DNA from: Pararoseomonas sp. SCSIO 73927
GTDB taxonomy: Bacteria > Pseudomonadota > Alphaproteobacteria > Acetobacterales > Acetobacteraceae
Direction of reading: 5' to 3'
Assembly: GCF_037040815.1 (NCBI RefSeq)
Contig: NZ_CP146232.1
Span: forward strand, 4,806,001-4,870,000
DNA: 64,000 nt
How positions within the stretch are numbered: position 1 is the stretch's first letter; every line of letters starts with the position of its first letter. Of this stretch, positions 34,584-45,861 are shown in pieces. The position numbers were made by a program, and so were the translations under genes. The notes under the pieces are model-generated. The model worked only from the letters and a program-made list of their open reading frames with translations, searched no databases and was not told where the DNA came from.

Positions 34584-35551
34584 CAGAAGTGGCTCCATCC
34601 CTCCCGCGGGAGACTCACGGCCCACCCTTCCGGCCCGAGCACCGTGACGCTTGCGTGACCATCCGTGAAGCGCCCTATGCGCGTGACGGGTGTGCCCGAG
34701 GCGCGGGCGGCGGCCTCCACACGCCCCGCATCCGCCGGATCGGCGGCGAAGAGCAGCTCGTAATCGTCGCCGCCCGCGGCGAGGCGGGCGCGCAGGCCCG
34801 GATCCCCGGCCGCGAGGGCGGCGGCAGGTGGGGAGAGCGGCAGGGCGGCCAACTCCAGCACCGCCCGCACCCCGCCGGCGCGGCAGAGATGGCCGAGGTC
34901 CTGCGCCAACCCGTCCGAGACGTCCATCGCCGCCCGCGCGACGCCCCGGAGGGCCTTCCCGAGCGCGAGGCGAGGCTCCGGCAGGCGGTAGCGGCGGGCC
35001 AGGTGGCCCTCCGGGTCGCCGGCGGCCCGCCCCTGCAGCACCGCCAGCCCCAGCGCCCCGTCCCCGATCGTGCCGGAGACCCAGAGGTCGTCCCCCGCCC
35101 GTGCCCCGGCCCGCCGCAGCGCCTGGCCGGGCGGCACGGTGCCGAGGATGGTGAGGGAGAGGCAGGCCGGGCCAGGGATGGAGACGGTATCGCCCCCCAG
35201 CACATGGACCCCGAACTCGCGCTGGTCCTCCGCCAGCCCGGCGGCGAAGCCCGCCAGCCATTCCGGCGCGGTGCCGTGCGGCAGGGCCGTGGTCATGAGG
35301 TAGGCGAGCGGCTCCGCCCCCATGGCGGCGAGGTCCGACAGGTTCACCCGCAGCAGCTTGCGCCCCACCGTCTCAGGCGGGTCGTCCGGCAGGTAGTGGA
35401 CCCCCTCCACCATGGCATCGGCCGCCAGCACAAGCTCCCGCCCCGGCGGCGGGGCGAGGAGGGCGGCGTCGTCCTGGAGGTCCAGCGCCCCCTCCCCCGC
35501 CAGCCCGCGGAAATGGCGGGCGATGAGGGCGAACTCGGGGGGCAGCGACAC
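34583..35551 (-). CDS. thiL: thiamine-monophosphate kinase
   Basis: 322 residues from GTG 35551. Phosphorylates thiamine monophosphate to thiamine pyrophosphate. Motifs: DDAALL near the N-terminus, DAMVEGVHY, the NLSDLAAMGA helix, VLGGDTV, MDVSDGLAQDLGHL and GGDDYELLF, all Mg-nucleotide or substrate residues of the family. Five bases downstream of nusB. Confidence 0.95.
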   Translation of the reverse strand: MSLPPEFALIARHFRGLAGEGALDLQDDAALLAPPPGRELVLAADAMVEGVHYLPDDPPETVGRKLLRVNLSDLAAMGAEPLAYLMTTALPHGTAPEWLAGFAAGLAEDQREFGVHVLGGDTVSIPGPACLSLTILGTVPPGQALRRAGARAGDDLWVSGTIGDGALGLAVLQGRAAGDPEGHLARRYRLPEPRLALGKALRGVARAAMDVSDGLAQDLGHLCRAGGVRAVLELAALPLSPPAAALAAGDPGLRARLAAGGDDYELLFAADPADAGRVEAAARASGTPVTRIGRFTDGHASVTVLGPEGWAVSLPREGWSHF

Positions 35552-35556
35552 GGGCT

Positions 35557-36105
35557 TCAGGCCCCCGGGGCGGGCTTCGCCTGGAACTCGTCCCCGCGCA
35601 TCTGCCGGGCGAGCGCGTCCAGCACGCCGTTGGCGAAACGCGGCTCTTCGCCGTCAAAGAAGCCGTGGGCGATGTCCATGTACTCGTTGATCACCACCCG
35701 GGCGGGGGTGTCGGCCGCGCCCCAGAACTCGGTGGCGGCCGCGCGCAGCAGCGCGCGCAGGACCGGGTCCAGCCGGTCCAGCGTCCAGTTGCCGGAGAGG
35801 TGGGAGGCGATGGCGGCGTCGATCGTCTCCGCGTCCTTTGCGGCGGCGCGAACGATCCTGCTGAACAGCGGCACGTCCGCCTGGGGCACGCGCCCGTCCT
35901 CGAAACCGGCGTCGGACCCCAGCGTGCCGATCCGGTGGCGCACGAACTGGTCGATCACCGTCTCCGCGCTCTCCCCGCCCGCCTCGGACTGGAACAGGGC
36001 CTGCACGGCGGCGACGCGGGCGCCCGTGCGGGGGCGCCCGGCCTTGGCGGGCTTGCCGCCGGGCTTGGCGTTGCGCTTCTGGGCCTGGCCCGTGGTCTCG
36101 TTCAT
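35557..36105 (-). CDS. nusB: transcription antitermination protein NusB
   Basis: 182 residues, slightly long because of a Lys/Pro-rich N-terminal extension (AQKRNAKPGGKPAKAGRPR) and a short C-terminal tail. NusB core: RVAAVQALFQSEAG, the RRIV-type helices, LDRLDPVLRALLRAAATEF and VINEYMDIAHGFFDG. Acts with NusE (S10) in rRNA antitermination. Overlaps ribH (ATGA); ribH-nusB adjacency is widely conserved. Confidence 0.95.
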   Translation of the reverse strand: MNETTGQAQKRNAKPGGKPAKAGRPRTGARVAAVQALFQSEAGGESAETVIDQFVRHRIGTLGSDAGFEDGRVPQADVPLFSRIVRAAAKDAETIDAAIASHLSGNWTLDRLDPVLRALLRAAATEFWGAADTPARVVINEYMDIAHGFFDGEEPRFANGVLDALARQMRGDEFQAKPAPGA

Positions 36106-36587
36106 TCGGTGCTCTCCGCCAGCCGCCGGACGAGGGCGACCTGGCCGATCATGGCGTTCGCCGCCTCCACGCCCTTGTTGTGGCGGTCGGGGGAGGAACG
36201 CGCGATCGCCTGCTCTATCGTGTGCACGGTGAGGAGACCGAAGCCGATCGGGGCCATGGTCTCCACCGAGATGTCCATCACGCCGCGGCAGGCCTCGCGG
36301 CAGATGTGGTCGTAGTGGTCGGTCTCGCCCTTCACCACGCAGCCGAAGACCAGGAACCCGTCCCAGCGGCCAGCGCGGATCGCCATGGCCAGCGCGGCCG
36401 GCAGTTCGAACGCGCCGGCCACGTCCACCACCTCGGCCTCGGCGCCGATGCCGGCGAGGACCGCCATCGCGCCGTCCACCATGCCGCCTACCACCTCGGC
36501 GTAGTAGGGGGCCTGGATCACCAGCACGCGCGGGGGCGGGCCGGAGAGCTCGGGGGCGGCGCGGAGGGCGGCATCGGCAGTGCTCAA
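36102..36587 (-). CDS. ribH: 6,7-dimethyl-8-ribityllumazine synthase
   Basis: 161 residues from TTG 36587, whose TTGA overlaps the ribBX stop. Joins 5-amino-6-ribitylaminouracil and 3,4-dihydroxybutanone 4-phosphate. Motifs VDVAGAFELPAALAMAI, FGCVVKGETDHYDHI (catalytic His in GETDHY) and GFGLLTVHTIEQAIAR are intact. Icosahedral or decameric assembly is usual. Confidence 0.95.
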   Translation of the reverse strand: MSTADAALRAAPELSGPPPRVLVIQAPYYAEVVGGMVDGAMAVLAGIGAEAEVVDVAGAFELPAALAMAIRAGRWDGFLVFGCVVKGETDHYDHICREACRGVMDISVETMAPIGFGLLTVHTIEQAIARSSPDRHNKGVEAANAMIGQVALVRRLAESTE

Positions 36588-37702
36588 GAGGCGTCTCCGA
36601 TCGGGCGGATCTCGGTGATGGTTAGGCCATAGCCCTCGAGGCCCACCACGGGGCGGGGGTGGTTGGAGAGGAGGATCATCTCCCGCACCCCGAGGTCGGC
36701 CAGGATCTGGGCGCCGATGCCGTAATCCCGCAATTCCGGCGGCGCCTTCTCGCGCCCGGCCCGCACGCGGGCGGAGAGCGCGTCCGCCTTCACGTCCCGG
36801 ATCAGCACCACCACGCCGCGCCCGGCGCGCGCGATCTCCTCCATCGCGTCGTGCAGGTCCTTGGGCCCGTTCCGCCCGGTGATGTCGGAGAGGAGATTCA
36901 CCGCGTGGACGCGGACCGGCACCGGCCCGGGCCGGGTCAGGTCGCCCTTCACCAGCGCCACATGCTCCCCGTACTCCAGGGTGTTGGCGAAGATCGCCAC
37001 CCGCCAGGGGCCGCCCGGCGCGTCCTCCAGGGTGCCCTCCTCCACGCGCCGCACCAGCCGCTCCGTCCGGCGGCGATGGGCGATGAGGTCGGCGATGGTG
37101 CCGAGCTTCAGGCCGTGGTGCTGGGCGAAGGCCACCAGGTCCGGCATCCGGGCCATGGAGCCGTCCTCGTTCATGATCTCGCAGATCACGCCCGCGGGGT
37201 TCAGGCCGGCGAGGCGCGAGAAGTCCACCGCCGCCTCCGTGTGGCCGGCCCGCACCAGCGTGCCGCCCTCGCGCGCCACCAGCGGGAAGACGTGGCCGGG
37301 TGTGACGATGTGCTCGCGCCCCATCTCCGGGTTGATGGCCACCGTGACCGTCCGCGCCCGGTCGGCCGCCGAGATGCCGGTCGTCACGCCGTCCCGCGCC
37401 TCGATGGAGACGGTGAAGGCCGTCTGGTGCCGCGTGCCGTTGCTCTGCGCCATCAGCGGCAGGCCGAGCTGCTCCACCCGGTGCCGCGTCATCGCCAGGC
37501 AGATCAGGCCGCGCGCGTGGCGGGCCATGAAGTTCACCGCGTCCGGCGTGGCGAACTGGGCGGGGATCACCAGGTCGCCCTCGTTCTCCCGGTCCTCGTC
37601 ATCGACCAGGATGAACATGCGGCCGCGCCGCGCCTCCTCCAGCAGCTCCTCCGTGGGGGAGATGAAGTCGGAGAAGTTCGTCTTCACGGCCTGCACGTTC
37701 AT
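36584..37702 (-). CDS. ribB: 3,4-dihydroxybutanone 4-phosphate synthase with inactive GTP-cyclohydrolase-II-like domain (RibBX)
   Basis: 372 residues. The N-terminal half (to about 205) is a complete DHBP synthase: FILVDDEDRENEGDLV (acidic metal site), the TGISAADRA loop and GHTEAAVDF. The C-terminal half has the length of RibA, but the motif that supplies the zinc cysteines (normally R-x-HSECLTGD, then a pair of cysteines in RCDCG) reads RVHAVNLLSDITGRNG: none of the three Cys remain, so GTP cyclohydrolase II activity is not expected. This is the RibBX type. A separate ribA must supply the pathway. ATGA overlap with ribE. Confidence 0.92.
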   Translation of the reverse strand: MNVQAVKTNFSDFISPTEELLEEARRGRMFILVDDEDRENEGDLVIPAQFATPDAVNFMARHARGLICLAMTRHRVEQLGLPLMAQSNGTRHQTAFTVSIEARDGVTTGISAADRARTVTVAINPEMGREHIVTPGHVFPLVAREGGTLVRAGHTEAAVDFSRLAGLNPAGVICEIMNEDGSMARMPDLVAFAQHHGLKLGTIADLIAHRRRTERLVRRVEEGTLEDAPGGPWRVAIFANTLEYGEHVALVKGDLTRPGPVPVRVHAVNLLSDITGRNGPKDLHDAMEEIARAGRGVVVLIRDVKADALSARVRAGREKAPPELRDYGIGAQILADLGVREMILLSNHPRPVVGLEGYGLTITEIRPIGDAS

Positions 37703-38316
37703 GCCCCGGTCTCCCGCCCCTCGAACTCGCGAAGCCGCGCGACGTAGCGGGCCAGCATGTCGATCTCGATGTTCACCCGCGCGCCCGGCGCGAGGGCGCC
37801 GAGGGCGGTGACCTCCGTCGTGTGGGGGATGAGGTTGACCCCGAAATCCGTTCCCTCCACCGCGTTCACGGTGAGGGAGACGCCGTCGATGGCGATACTG
37901 CCCTTCTCCGCCACGAAGCGGGCCAGCTGCGGCGGCAGGCGGAAGGTCCAGCGGTGGGACCCGTTCTCCGGCACCACGGAGAGCACCTCCGCCACCCCGT
38001 CCACATGGCCGGAGACGACGTGGCCGCCCATCTCGTCGCCCATTTTGAGGGAGCGCTCGAGGTTGATGGACGCCCCCTCGCGCCAGCCGGACAGGGTGGT
38101 GCGGGACAGGCTCTCGGCGGAGATCTCCACCTCGAACAGGTCGGTCTCCAGCGCCACGACGGTCAGGCAGCAGCCGGAGCAGCAGATGGAGGCACCGATC
38201 GCCACCCCGTCCAGCCACCCGGCGGGGGTGGCGATGCCGACGCGCATGTCCTGCCCCGCCCCGATAGGGGAGAGGCGGCTGATCCTGCCGATCGCGGTGA
38301 CGATGCCGGTGAACAA
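37699..38316 (-). CDS. ribE: riboflavin synthase (alpha subunit type)
   Basis: 205 residues from TTG 38316, selected because the family invariably begins MFTGIV; an ATG 20 codons upstream (38376) would add unrelated residues. Two lumazine-binding barrels are evident: FTGIVTAIGRI ... GASICCSGCCLTVV, and GGHVVSGHVDGVA ... GSIAIDGVSLTVN. Dismutates two lumazines to riboflavin and the pyrimidine precursor. An 82-base gap separates it from ribD; no FMN riboswitch is visible there. Confidence 0.93.
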   Translation of the reverse strand: MFTGIVTAIGRISRLSPIGAGQDMRVGIATPAGWLDGVAIGASICCSGCCLTVVALETDLFEVEISAESLSRTTLSGWREGASINLERSLKMGDEMGGHVVSGHVDGVAEVLSVVPENGSHRWTFRLPPQLARFVAEKGSIAIDGVSLTVNAVEGTDFGVNLIPHTTEVTALGALAPGARVNIEIDMLARYVARLREFEGRETGA

Positions 38317-38398
38317 GGGTGCGGTTCCGGAAACGTGGTGAACGCGAGGCAGGGGATGGCGCGCGGGGCGCCCCATGACAAGAGGGAGACGGCGCGGA

Positions 38399-39508
38399 TC
38401 AGCCCGGCGCGGCGGCCCCTGGCAGCAGATCGGCCTCGACCAGCACGCAATCCCCGGCCGGACGCCGCCCGGTGATGCGGAGCCTGGGCATGGTGGCCAG
38501 ATGGTCCACGCCGAGGGAGTCCAGCCCCGCCCGGCCATCTCCGCCGATGAGGGAGGGCGCGGTGAACCAGGCGATCCGGTCCACCAGCCCCGCCCGGAGC
38601 AGGGAGGCGGCCAGCGCCGCCCCGCCCTCCACGAGCAGTCTCGTGACTCCCTTCCGGGCCAGGGCGCGCAGCAGCGCCTCCGGCTCCAGCCCGCCCTCCG
38701 GCGCGCTGGGCACGTCGATGAGCTCCGCCCCGCGCTGCTCCAGCGCCGCCAGGGAGGCCGGGTCGTGGCCAGGGGCGGTGGCGATCCAGGCCGGCGCCTC
38801 GGTGTTGAACAGCCGGGCGCCGAGCGGGGTGCGGAGCCGCGCATCGGCGATCACCCGCACCGTCGGCACGGGGGCGTAGCCGGGCAGGCGGCAGGTGAGC
38901 TCCGGGTCGTCCGCCAGGAGGGTGCCGCTGCCCGCCATCACCGCGTCGTGGCTCCCTCGCAGGGCGTGGGCGAGGCGCCGGGCCTCGGGGCCCGTGATCC
39001 ACTGGCTCTCCCCGGTGCGGGTGGCGATGCGGCCGTCCATCGTGGTGGCCAGCTTCACCGTCACCATCGGCAGGCCCCGCTCGAAGCGCTTGAGGAAGCC
39101 GGCGTTCACGCGCCGCGCCTCCTCCTCGAGCAGCCCGACTTCCACCTCGATCCCGGCGTCCCGCAGCCGCTGCAGCCCTACCCCGTCCACCCGCGGGTCC
39201 GGGTCGCGCAGCGCGACGACCACGCGGGAGACGCCGGCGGCGATCAGGGCATCGGTGCAGGGGGGCGTTCGGCCCCAGTGGCAGCAGGGTTCCAGGGTGA
39301 CGTAGGCGGTGGCGCCGCGCGCGGCCTCCCCGGCGGCGCGCAGGGCCTCGGTCTCGGCGTGCGGCCGCCCGCCCGGGCGCGTGTGGCCGCGCCCGACCAC
39401 CCTCCCCTCCCGCACGATGACGCAGCCGACGGAGGGGTTGGGCCAGGTGTTCCCCAGGCCCCGCGCCGCCAAGGCCAGGGCCGCGAACATGTGGGCGCGG
39501 TCAGACAC
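38399..39508 (-). CDS. ribD: bifunctional riboflavin deaminase/reductase RibD
   Basis: 369 residues from GTG 39508. N-terminal cytidine-deaminase-like domain with the zinc motif HAETEAL and PCCHWGRTPPC; C-terminal reductase domain with KLATTMDGRIATRTGESQWI and the NADPH segment TRLLVEGGAALAASLL. Carries out the second and third steps of riboflavin synthesis. Follows nrdR by 18 bases. Confidence 0.95.
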   Translation of the reverse strand: MSDRAHMFAALALAARGLGNTWPNPSVGCVIVREGRVVGRGHTRPGGRPHAETEALRAAGEAARGATAYVTLEPCCHWGRTPPCTDALIAAGVSRVVVALRDPDPRVDGVGLQRLRDAGIEVEVGLLEEEARRVNAGFLKRFERGLPMVTVKLATTMDGRIATRTGESQWITGPEARRLAHALRGSHDAVMAGSGTLLADDPELTCRLPGYAPVPTVRVIADARLRTPLGARLFNTEAPAWIATAPGHDPASLAALEQRGAELIDVPSAPEGGLEPEALLRALARKGVTRLLVEGGAALAASLLRAGLVDRIAWFTAPSLIGGDGRAGLDSLGVDHLATMPRLRITGRRPAGDCVLVEADLLPGAAAPG

Positions 39509-39526
39509 GCCGGCCCTTTGCGCTGG

Positions 39527-39982
39527 TTACCCGGCGTTGTCCAGGGAGCCGAGGAAGGCGTGGAAGTCCTCTGCGTCCCGGAAGTTCTGGTACACGCTGG
39601 CGAAGCGCACATAGGCCACGGGGTCCAGTTCCCGCAGCACCTCCATCACCCGCTGGCCGATGGCCTTGGAGGTGATCTCCTCCGCCCCGTCCGATTCCAG
39701 CCGGCGCTGGATGGAGGAGACGATGCGCTCGACCTTCTCCGCGTCCACCGGGCGCTTGCGGAGCGCGACGCGGATGGAGCGGGCCAGCTTCTCCCGGTCG
39801 AAGGGCACGCGCCGCCCGTCGGACTTCAGAACCGTCAGCTCGCGCAGCTGCACCCGCTCGAAGGTGGTGAAGCGGGCGCCGCAGGCATTGCAGGAGCGGC
39901 GGCGGCGGATGGCCGAGCCGTCCTCCGCCGGACGGCTGTCCTTCACCTGCGTGTCCTCGGACTGGCAGAAGGGGCAGCGCAT
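39527..39982 (-). CDS. nrdR: ribonucleotide reductase repressor NrdR
   Basis: 151 residues. Zinc ribbon [15 protein letters not shown] ... [13 protein letters not shown] at the N-terminus and an ATP-cone ([16 protein letters not shown] onward). NrdR senses ATP/dATP and represses nrd genes. The glyA-nrdR-ribD order is conserved in many alphaproteobacteria. Confidence 0.96.
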   Translation of the reverse strand: MRCPFCQSEDTQVKDSRPAEDGSAIRRRRSCNACGARFTTFERVQLRELTVLKSDGRRVPFDREKLARSIRVALRKRPVDAEKVERIVSSIQRRLESDGAEEITSKAIGQRVMEVLRELDPVAYVRFASVYQNFRDAEDFHAFLGSLDNAG

Positions 39983-39996
39983 CCGGTTTGGCTAAA

Positions 39997-41301
39997 TCAG
40001 CCGCGGTAGATCGGGAAGCGGGCGCAGAGGGCCTGCACCGCCTCCCCGGCCGCCCGCTCCGCGGCCTCGTTCCCCTCCGGCGAGTTGGAGCGGGAGAGGC
40101 CGTCCAGCACCTGGCCGATCAGGCGCCCGACCTCGCGGAACTCCGCCTCCCCGAAGCCGCGGGAGGTGGCGGCGGGGGAGCCCAGGCGCACGCCGGAGGT
40201 GACGAAGGGCTTCTCCGGGTCGAAGGGGATGGCGTTCTTGTTCACCGTCAGGTGGGCGCGGCCCAGCGCGGCCTCGGCCGCCTTGCCCGTCAGGTTCTTC
40301 GGGCGCAGGTCCACCAGCACGAGGTGGTTGTCCGTGCCGCCGGTCACGAGGCCGAAGCCCTGCTCCAGCAGCTCCGCTGCCAGGGCGCGGGCGTTGTCCG
40401 CCACCGCGCGGGCATAGGTGCGGAACTCCGGGCGCAGCGCCTCGCCCAGCGCCACGGCCTTGCCGGCAATGACGTGCATCAGCGGCCCGCCCTGGGTCCC
40501 CGGGAAGACGGCCGAGTTCAGCTTCTTGGCGATCGCCTCGTCATTCGTCAGGATGAGGCCACCGCGGGGGCCGCGCAGGGTCTTGTGGGTGGTGGTGGTC
40601 ACCACGTGCGCGTGCGGGAAGGGCGAGGAGTGGACGCCGCCCGCCACCAGCCCGGCAAAATGGGCCATGTCCACCAGGAACAGGGCGCCCACCTCGTCCG
40701 CGATCTCGCGGAAGCGCGGGAAGTCCCACTCCCGGGCATAGGCGGAGCCGCCGGCGATGATGAGCTTCGGGCGGCTCTCCCGCGCGATGCGGGCCACCTC
40801 CTCCATGTCGATCCGCTGGTCCTCGCGCCGCACCGTGTAGGGCGCGACCTTGAACCACTTGCCGGAGAGGTTGACCGGGGAGCCGTGGGAGAGGTGCCCG
40901 CCGGCGGCGAGGTCCAGGCCCATGAAGGTGTCGCCGGGCTGCAGCAGGGCGAAGAACACCGCCGCGTTGGCGGAGGCGCCGGAATGGGGCTGCACATTCG
41001 CGTAGCCGCAGCCGAAGAGCTTCTTGGCCCGCTCGATCGCCAGCGTCTCGGCGAGGTCCACCACCTCGCAGCCGCCGTAGTAGCGCTTGCCCGGCAGGCC
41101 TTCCGCGTACTTGTTCGTCAGGACCGAGCCCTGCGCCTCCAGCACGGCGCGGGAGACGATGTTCTCGGAGGCGATCAGCTCGATCCCGTCCTGCTGGCGC
41201 ACCAGCTCGCGGGAGATGATGTCCGCGATCTCCGGGTCAATCTCGGCCAGGGGGGCGTTGAAGAAGCGGTCCGTGCTGGCGGTGGGGGAGAGATCGTTCA
41301 T
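39997..41301 (-). CDS. glyA: serine hydroxymethyltransferase
   Basis: 434 residues. PLP enzyme interconverting serine and glycine with tetrahydrofolate. The Schiff-base lysine lies in [16 protein letters not shown], and [28 protein letters not shown] and [12 protein letters not shown] are intact. Overlaps the rpiB stop by ATGA, so both are likely cotranscribed at the head of the riboflavin operon. Confidence 0.98.
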   Translation of the reverse strand: MNDLSPTASTDRFFNAPLAEIDPEIADIISRELVRQQDGIELIASENIVSRAVLEAQGSVLTNKYAEGLPGKRYYGGCEVVDLAETLAIERAKKLFGCGYANVQPHSGASANAAVFFALLQPGDTFMGLDLAAGGHLSHGSPVNLSGKWFKVAPYTVRREDQRIDMEEVARIARESRPKLIIAGGSAYAREWDFPRFREIADEVGALFLVDMAHFAGLVAGGVHSSPFPHAHVVTTTTHKTLRGPRGGLILTNDEAIAKKLNSAVFPGTQGGPLMHVIAGKAVALGEALRPEFRTYARAVADNARALAAELLEQGFGLVTGGTDNHLVLVDLRPKNLTGKAAEAALGRAHLTVNKNAIPFDPEKPFVTSGVRLGSPAATSRGFGEAEFREVGRLIGQVLDGLSRSNSPEGNEAAERAAGEAVQALCARFPIYRG

Positions 41302-41756
41302 GGCGTGCGGGTCCAGTCCGGGGAGAGCTTCAGGACCCGGCGGTCATGGCGGCCGCCGGCATAGGGGGTGGCGAGGAAGGCGCGCAGAGCTTCCAGCGCC
41401 GGCTCCGGGCCGGTCATGCGGGCGCCGAAGGCGATGACGTTGGCGTCGTTGTGCTCGCGGGACAGGCGGGCGCCCGTCACGTCGTGCACCAGGGCGCAGC
41501 GGATGCCCGGGGTGCGGTTGGCGGCGATGGAGATGCCAATCCCCGTGCCGCAGACGAGCACGCCGTAGCGGGCGCGACCGGCGCCCACGGCCTCGGCAAC
41601 GGCCTGGCCGAAATCCGGGTAATCCACGCTCTCTGTGCCGTGGGTTCCCATGTCGAGCACGGAATGGCCCGCTTCCTCCAGCGCCTGGCGGAGGGTGGCC
41701 TTGAGCGCCAGGCCGGCGTGGTCGGCGCCGACGGCGATGGTCAGGGGGGCAGTCAT
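41298..41756 (-). CDS. rpiB: ribose-5-phosphate isomerase B
   Basis: 152 residues. Motifs of the RpiB/LacAB family: [28 protein letters not shown], and the phosphate and catalytic Cys region [16 protein letters not shown]. Interconverts ribose 5-phosphate and ribulose 5-phosphate, the latter being the substrate of RibB in the same operon, which may explain the linkage. First gene of the ten-gene minus-strand run. Confidence 0.95.
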   Translation of the reverse strand: MTAPLTIAVGADHAGLALKATLRQALEEAGHSVLDMGTHGTESVDYPDFGQAVAEAVGAGRARYGVLVCGTGIGISIAANRTPGIRCALVHDVTGARLSREHNDANVIAFGARMTGPEPALEALRAFLATPYAGGRHDRRVLKLSPDWTRTP

Positions 41757-41800
41757 CCCGGCGCCTTAGCACGGGTGAGCGCGCCGGCGGAACGGCAGGG

Positions 41801-43763
<1,963 letters not shown>

Positions 43764-43770
43764 CCGTTCG

Positions 43771-43800
43771 CTACATCGCCGGGCGCTACATCGCCGGGCG
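43771..43800. repeat. 15-base tandem duplication at the end of the esterase gene
   Basis: CTACATCGCCGGGCG is repeated twice without a gap. Each copy carries CTA, the complement of the TAG stop, so the esterase has a second in-frame stop and a duplicated tail RPAM. It looks like a small recent slippage event. Confidence 0.85.
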
Positions 43801-44922
43801 GGGTGCCGGGCGGCGGCCGCGCGCCGGGGCGGCGGCCGGCCGGGCCGGGGCATCGAAGGCCTGGCGCATCTGGGCGCCAACGAAGGTCTGCGCCTCCTTC
43901 GCCTTCGTCAGCACGGCGTCGGCGCCGAAGAACTCGTGCGTGACGCCGGGGTAGGTGCGCTGGATCACCGGCGTGCCGGCGTCGCGCAGTTTCCTCTCCA
44001 GCCGCACGCCGTCATCGGCCAGCGGGTCGATCTCGGCGTTGACGATCACCACCGGCGGCAGGCGGGAGAGATCGGCCTTGCCGATCAGGTCCAGCCGCGG
44101 GTCCTGCAGGTCCTGCGGGCCGCGGGTGTAGTTCCGCACGAACCACTCGATCATCGGCTTGTTCAGTGGCTTGGCGTTCGCGAACTGCTGGTAGGACGCG
44201 GTGTTCAGGTCCACGCCGCCCACGGGGTAGATGGCGGCCACGGCCTTCGGCGCGGGCAGCCCGGCGTCGCGGGCGTAGATGGCGGCATTGAGGGCGAGGT
44301 TGCCGCCCGCGCTCTCGCCGGCGATGGCGATCTTGTTGGGGTCGGCGTTGATGGAGGCGGCGTTCCGCACGGCCCAGGCATAGGCGACGTTGGCGTCGTC
44401 ATGCGCGCCGGGGAAGCGGACCTCGGGGCCCTGGCGGTAGTTGATGGAGAGCACCATCGCGGCTGACTCCACGCAGAGGGCGCGGGCTCCGGCATCGTAG
44501 GTGTCGATGTCCGCGATCACCCAGCCGCCGCCGTGGAAGTAGACGATCAGTGGCACGGGGCCGGCGTAGTTCACGATCGGGCGGTAGAGCCGCGCGATCA
44601 GCGGGTTCGGCACGGTGTTCAGCGTCATGTCCTGCTGGCTGCCGATCACGCGCTGCGGGTTCGTGTTCGCCAGCTCCAGCGCGCGGGCCCGAACGGCATC
44701 CGCCATGGAGGGCTGGCGGCGCGCATCGGCGGCGCTCAGCGTCTCGATCGGGCGGGGGTCGAGGCGGCCGAAGGTCTCCAGCAGGGCGCGCATCTCCGGG
44801 TCGGCGCGGCCGGAAGGATCGGCAGGCATCGTGGTCCCGGCAGGGGGCTGTGCGCAGGCCGCGGTCAGGGCGGTAAGGCCCAGCGGCAGCATCAGCGCTC
44901 CGCGGCGGGACAGGTTGTTCAT
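43786..44922 (-). CDS. alpha/beta hydrolase, hormone-sensitive-lipase-like, exported
   Basis: 378 residues. Leader MNNLSRRGALMLPLGLTALTA followed by AAC with a lipobox-like cysteine, so it may be a lipoprotein; the RRGALM resembles a Tat motif. The HSL-family oxyanion motif VYFHGGGWV and nucleophile motif AGESAGGN are present, with Asp in AEIDPLADD and His in GVTHEFFG. Likely an esterase for short acyl esters. Its C-terminus is Ala/Pro/Arg-rich (AAPARGRRPAPRPAM). Confidence 0.85.
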   Translation of the reverse strand: MNNLSRRGALMLPLGLTALTAACAQPPAGTTMPADPSGRADPEMRALLETFGRLDPRPIETLSAADARRQPSMADAVRARALELANTNPQRVIGSQQDMTLNTVPNPLIARLYRPIVNYAGPVPLIVYFHGGGWVIADIDTYDAGARALCVESAAMVLSINYRQGPEVRFPGAHDDANVAYAWAVRNAASINADPNKIAIAGESAGGNLALNAAIYARDAGLPAPKAVAAIYPVGGVDLNTASYQQFANAKPLNKPMIEWFVRNYTRGPQDLQDPRLDLIGKADLSRLPPVVIVNAEIDPLADDGVRLERKLRDAGTPVIQRTYPGVTHEFFGADAVLTKAKEAQTFVGAQMRQAFDAPARPAAAPARGRRPAPRPAM

Positions 44923-44994
44923 ACGATTCTCCAGCGATGCCGGGACGGCATGCCGGCTGGAACGTCACCCCGCCGTGCCGGTTGCTATCGCAGG

Positions 44995-45861
44995 TTACGA
45001 AAGGAAGTCGGCCACCGCGCCCGTCTGGTCGGCGTCGATCAGCGCCGGGGCGTGGCCGCAGCGGGGGAAGACGGTCAGGCGCGTGGCCTCGCGGGCGGCC
45101 ATGGCGGCGGCAGTGGCCTCGTCCAGCAGGTCGCTCTCCGCGCCGCGGATGACGAGGACCGGCTGGCCCAGCGCCCGCCAGACCGGCCAGAGATCCACGT
45201 CCACGACGGGCGCGCCGAGCACCGGCGCGGCGATGGCGGGATCGTAGTGCATCACCAGCCGCCCCTCCGGCGTGCGGCGGCTGCTCGTCTCGGCCATGTG
45301 GCGCCAGGCAGCGTCGGGCAGCTCGCCGAAGGCGGCGTGGACAAGGCGGAGATGGGTCTCCACCTCCTCCAAAGTGGCGAAGTCGTGCCGAAGGGCGAGG
45401 TAGGCCGCGATCCGCCCCAGCGCACGGGCGGGCAGGAAGGGGCCGACATCGTTCAGCACGATGCGGCGCGGCGAGATACCGGGGACGGCGCCGACCGCCA
45501 TGCCGATCAGCCCGCCCATGGAGGTGCCAACCCAGTCATAGGGCTTGGGCAGATGGGCCAGGAACGCCTGGAATGCGAGCGCATAGGTCGGCACGTTGTA
45601 GAGCTTGCCGTCCGGCAGCCAGTCGCTGTTGCCGCGCCCGAAGACGTCCGGGCAGATGACCCGGCGGCCTCGGGCGGCGAGGCGCATCGCCAGGGCGTCG
45701 AAGTCCCGGCCGTTGCGCGTCAGCCCGTGGACGCAGACCACGGGCATTCCGTCCGGCGGTCCCCACTCCACCCAGCGCAGCATCGCCTTGAAGGGGCCGA
45801 TGCCGCAGCGGAACTGGCCCGTTGCTGGTGAGAGGGGGCGGAGCCCCTCAGGCGATGCCAT
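44995..45861 (-). CDS. alpha/beta-fold hydrolase
   Basis: 288 residues from ATG 45861, overlapping the preceding CoA-transferase gene by 14 bases. Fold motifs: VVCVHGLTRNGRDF (oxyanion), WVGTSMGGLIGM (nucleophile Ser), the DLLD region with Asp, and FPRCGHAPALID (His). Similar to esterases or ring-cleavage hydrolases; the substrate is unclear. Coexpression with the CoA transferase and malonyl-CoA decarboxylase suggests a role in the same catabolic path. Confidence 0.8.
   Translation of the reverse strand: MASPEGLRPLSPATGQFRCGIGPFKAMLRWVEWGPPDGMPVVCVHGLTRNGRDFDALAMRLAARGRRVICPDVFGRGNSDWLPDGKLYNVPTYALAFQAFLAHLPKPYDWVGTSMGGLIGMAVGAVPGISPRRIVLNDVGPFLPARALGRIAAYLALRHDFATLEEVETHLRLVHAAFGELPDAAWRHMAETSSRRTPEGRLVMHYDPAIAAPVLGAPVVDVDLWPVWRALGQPVLVIRGAESDLLDEATAAAMAAREATRLTVFPRCGHAPALIDADQTGAVADFLS

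Noticed and set aside
38317..38398. Possible FMN riboswitch before ribE
   Set aside because: The 82-base gap is too short and shows no RFN-element helices.
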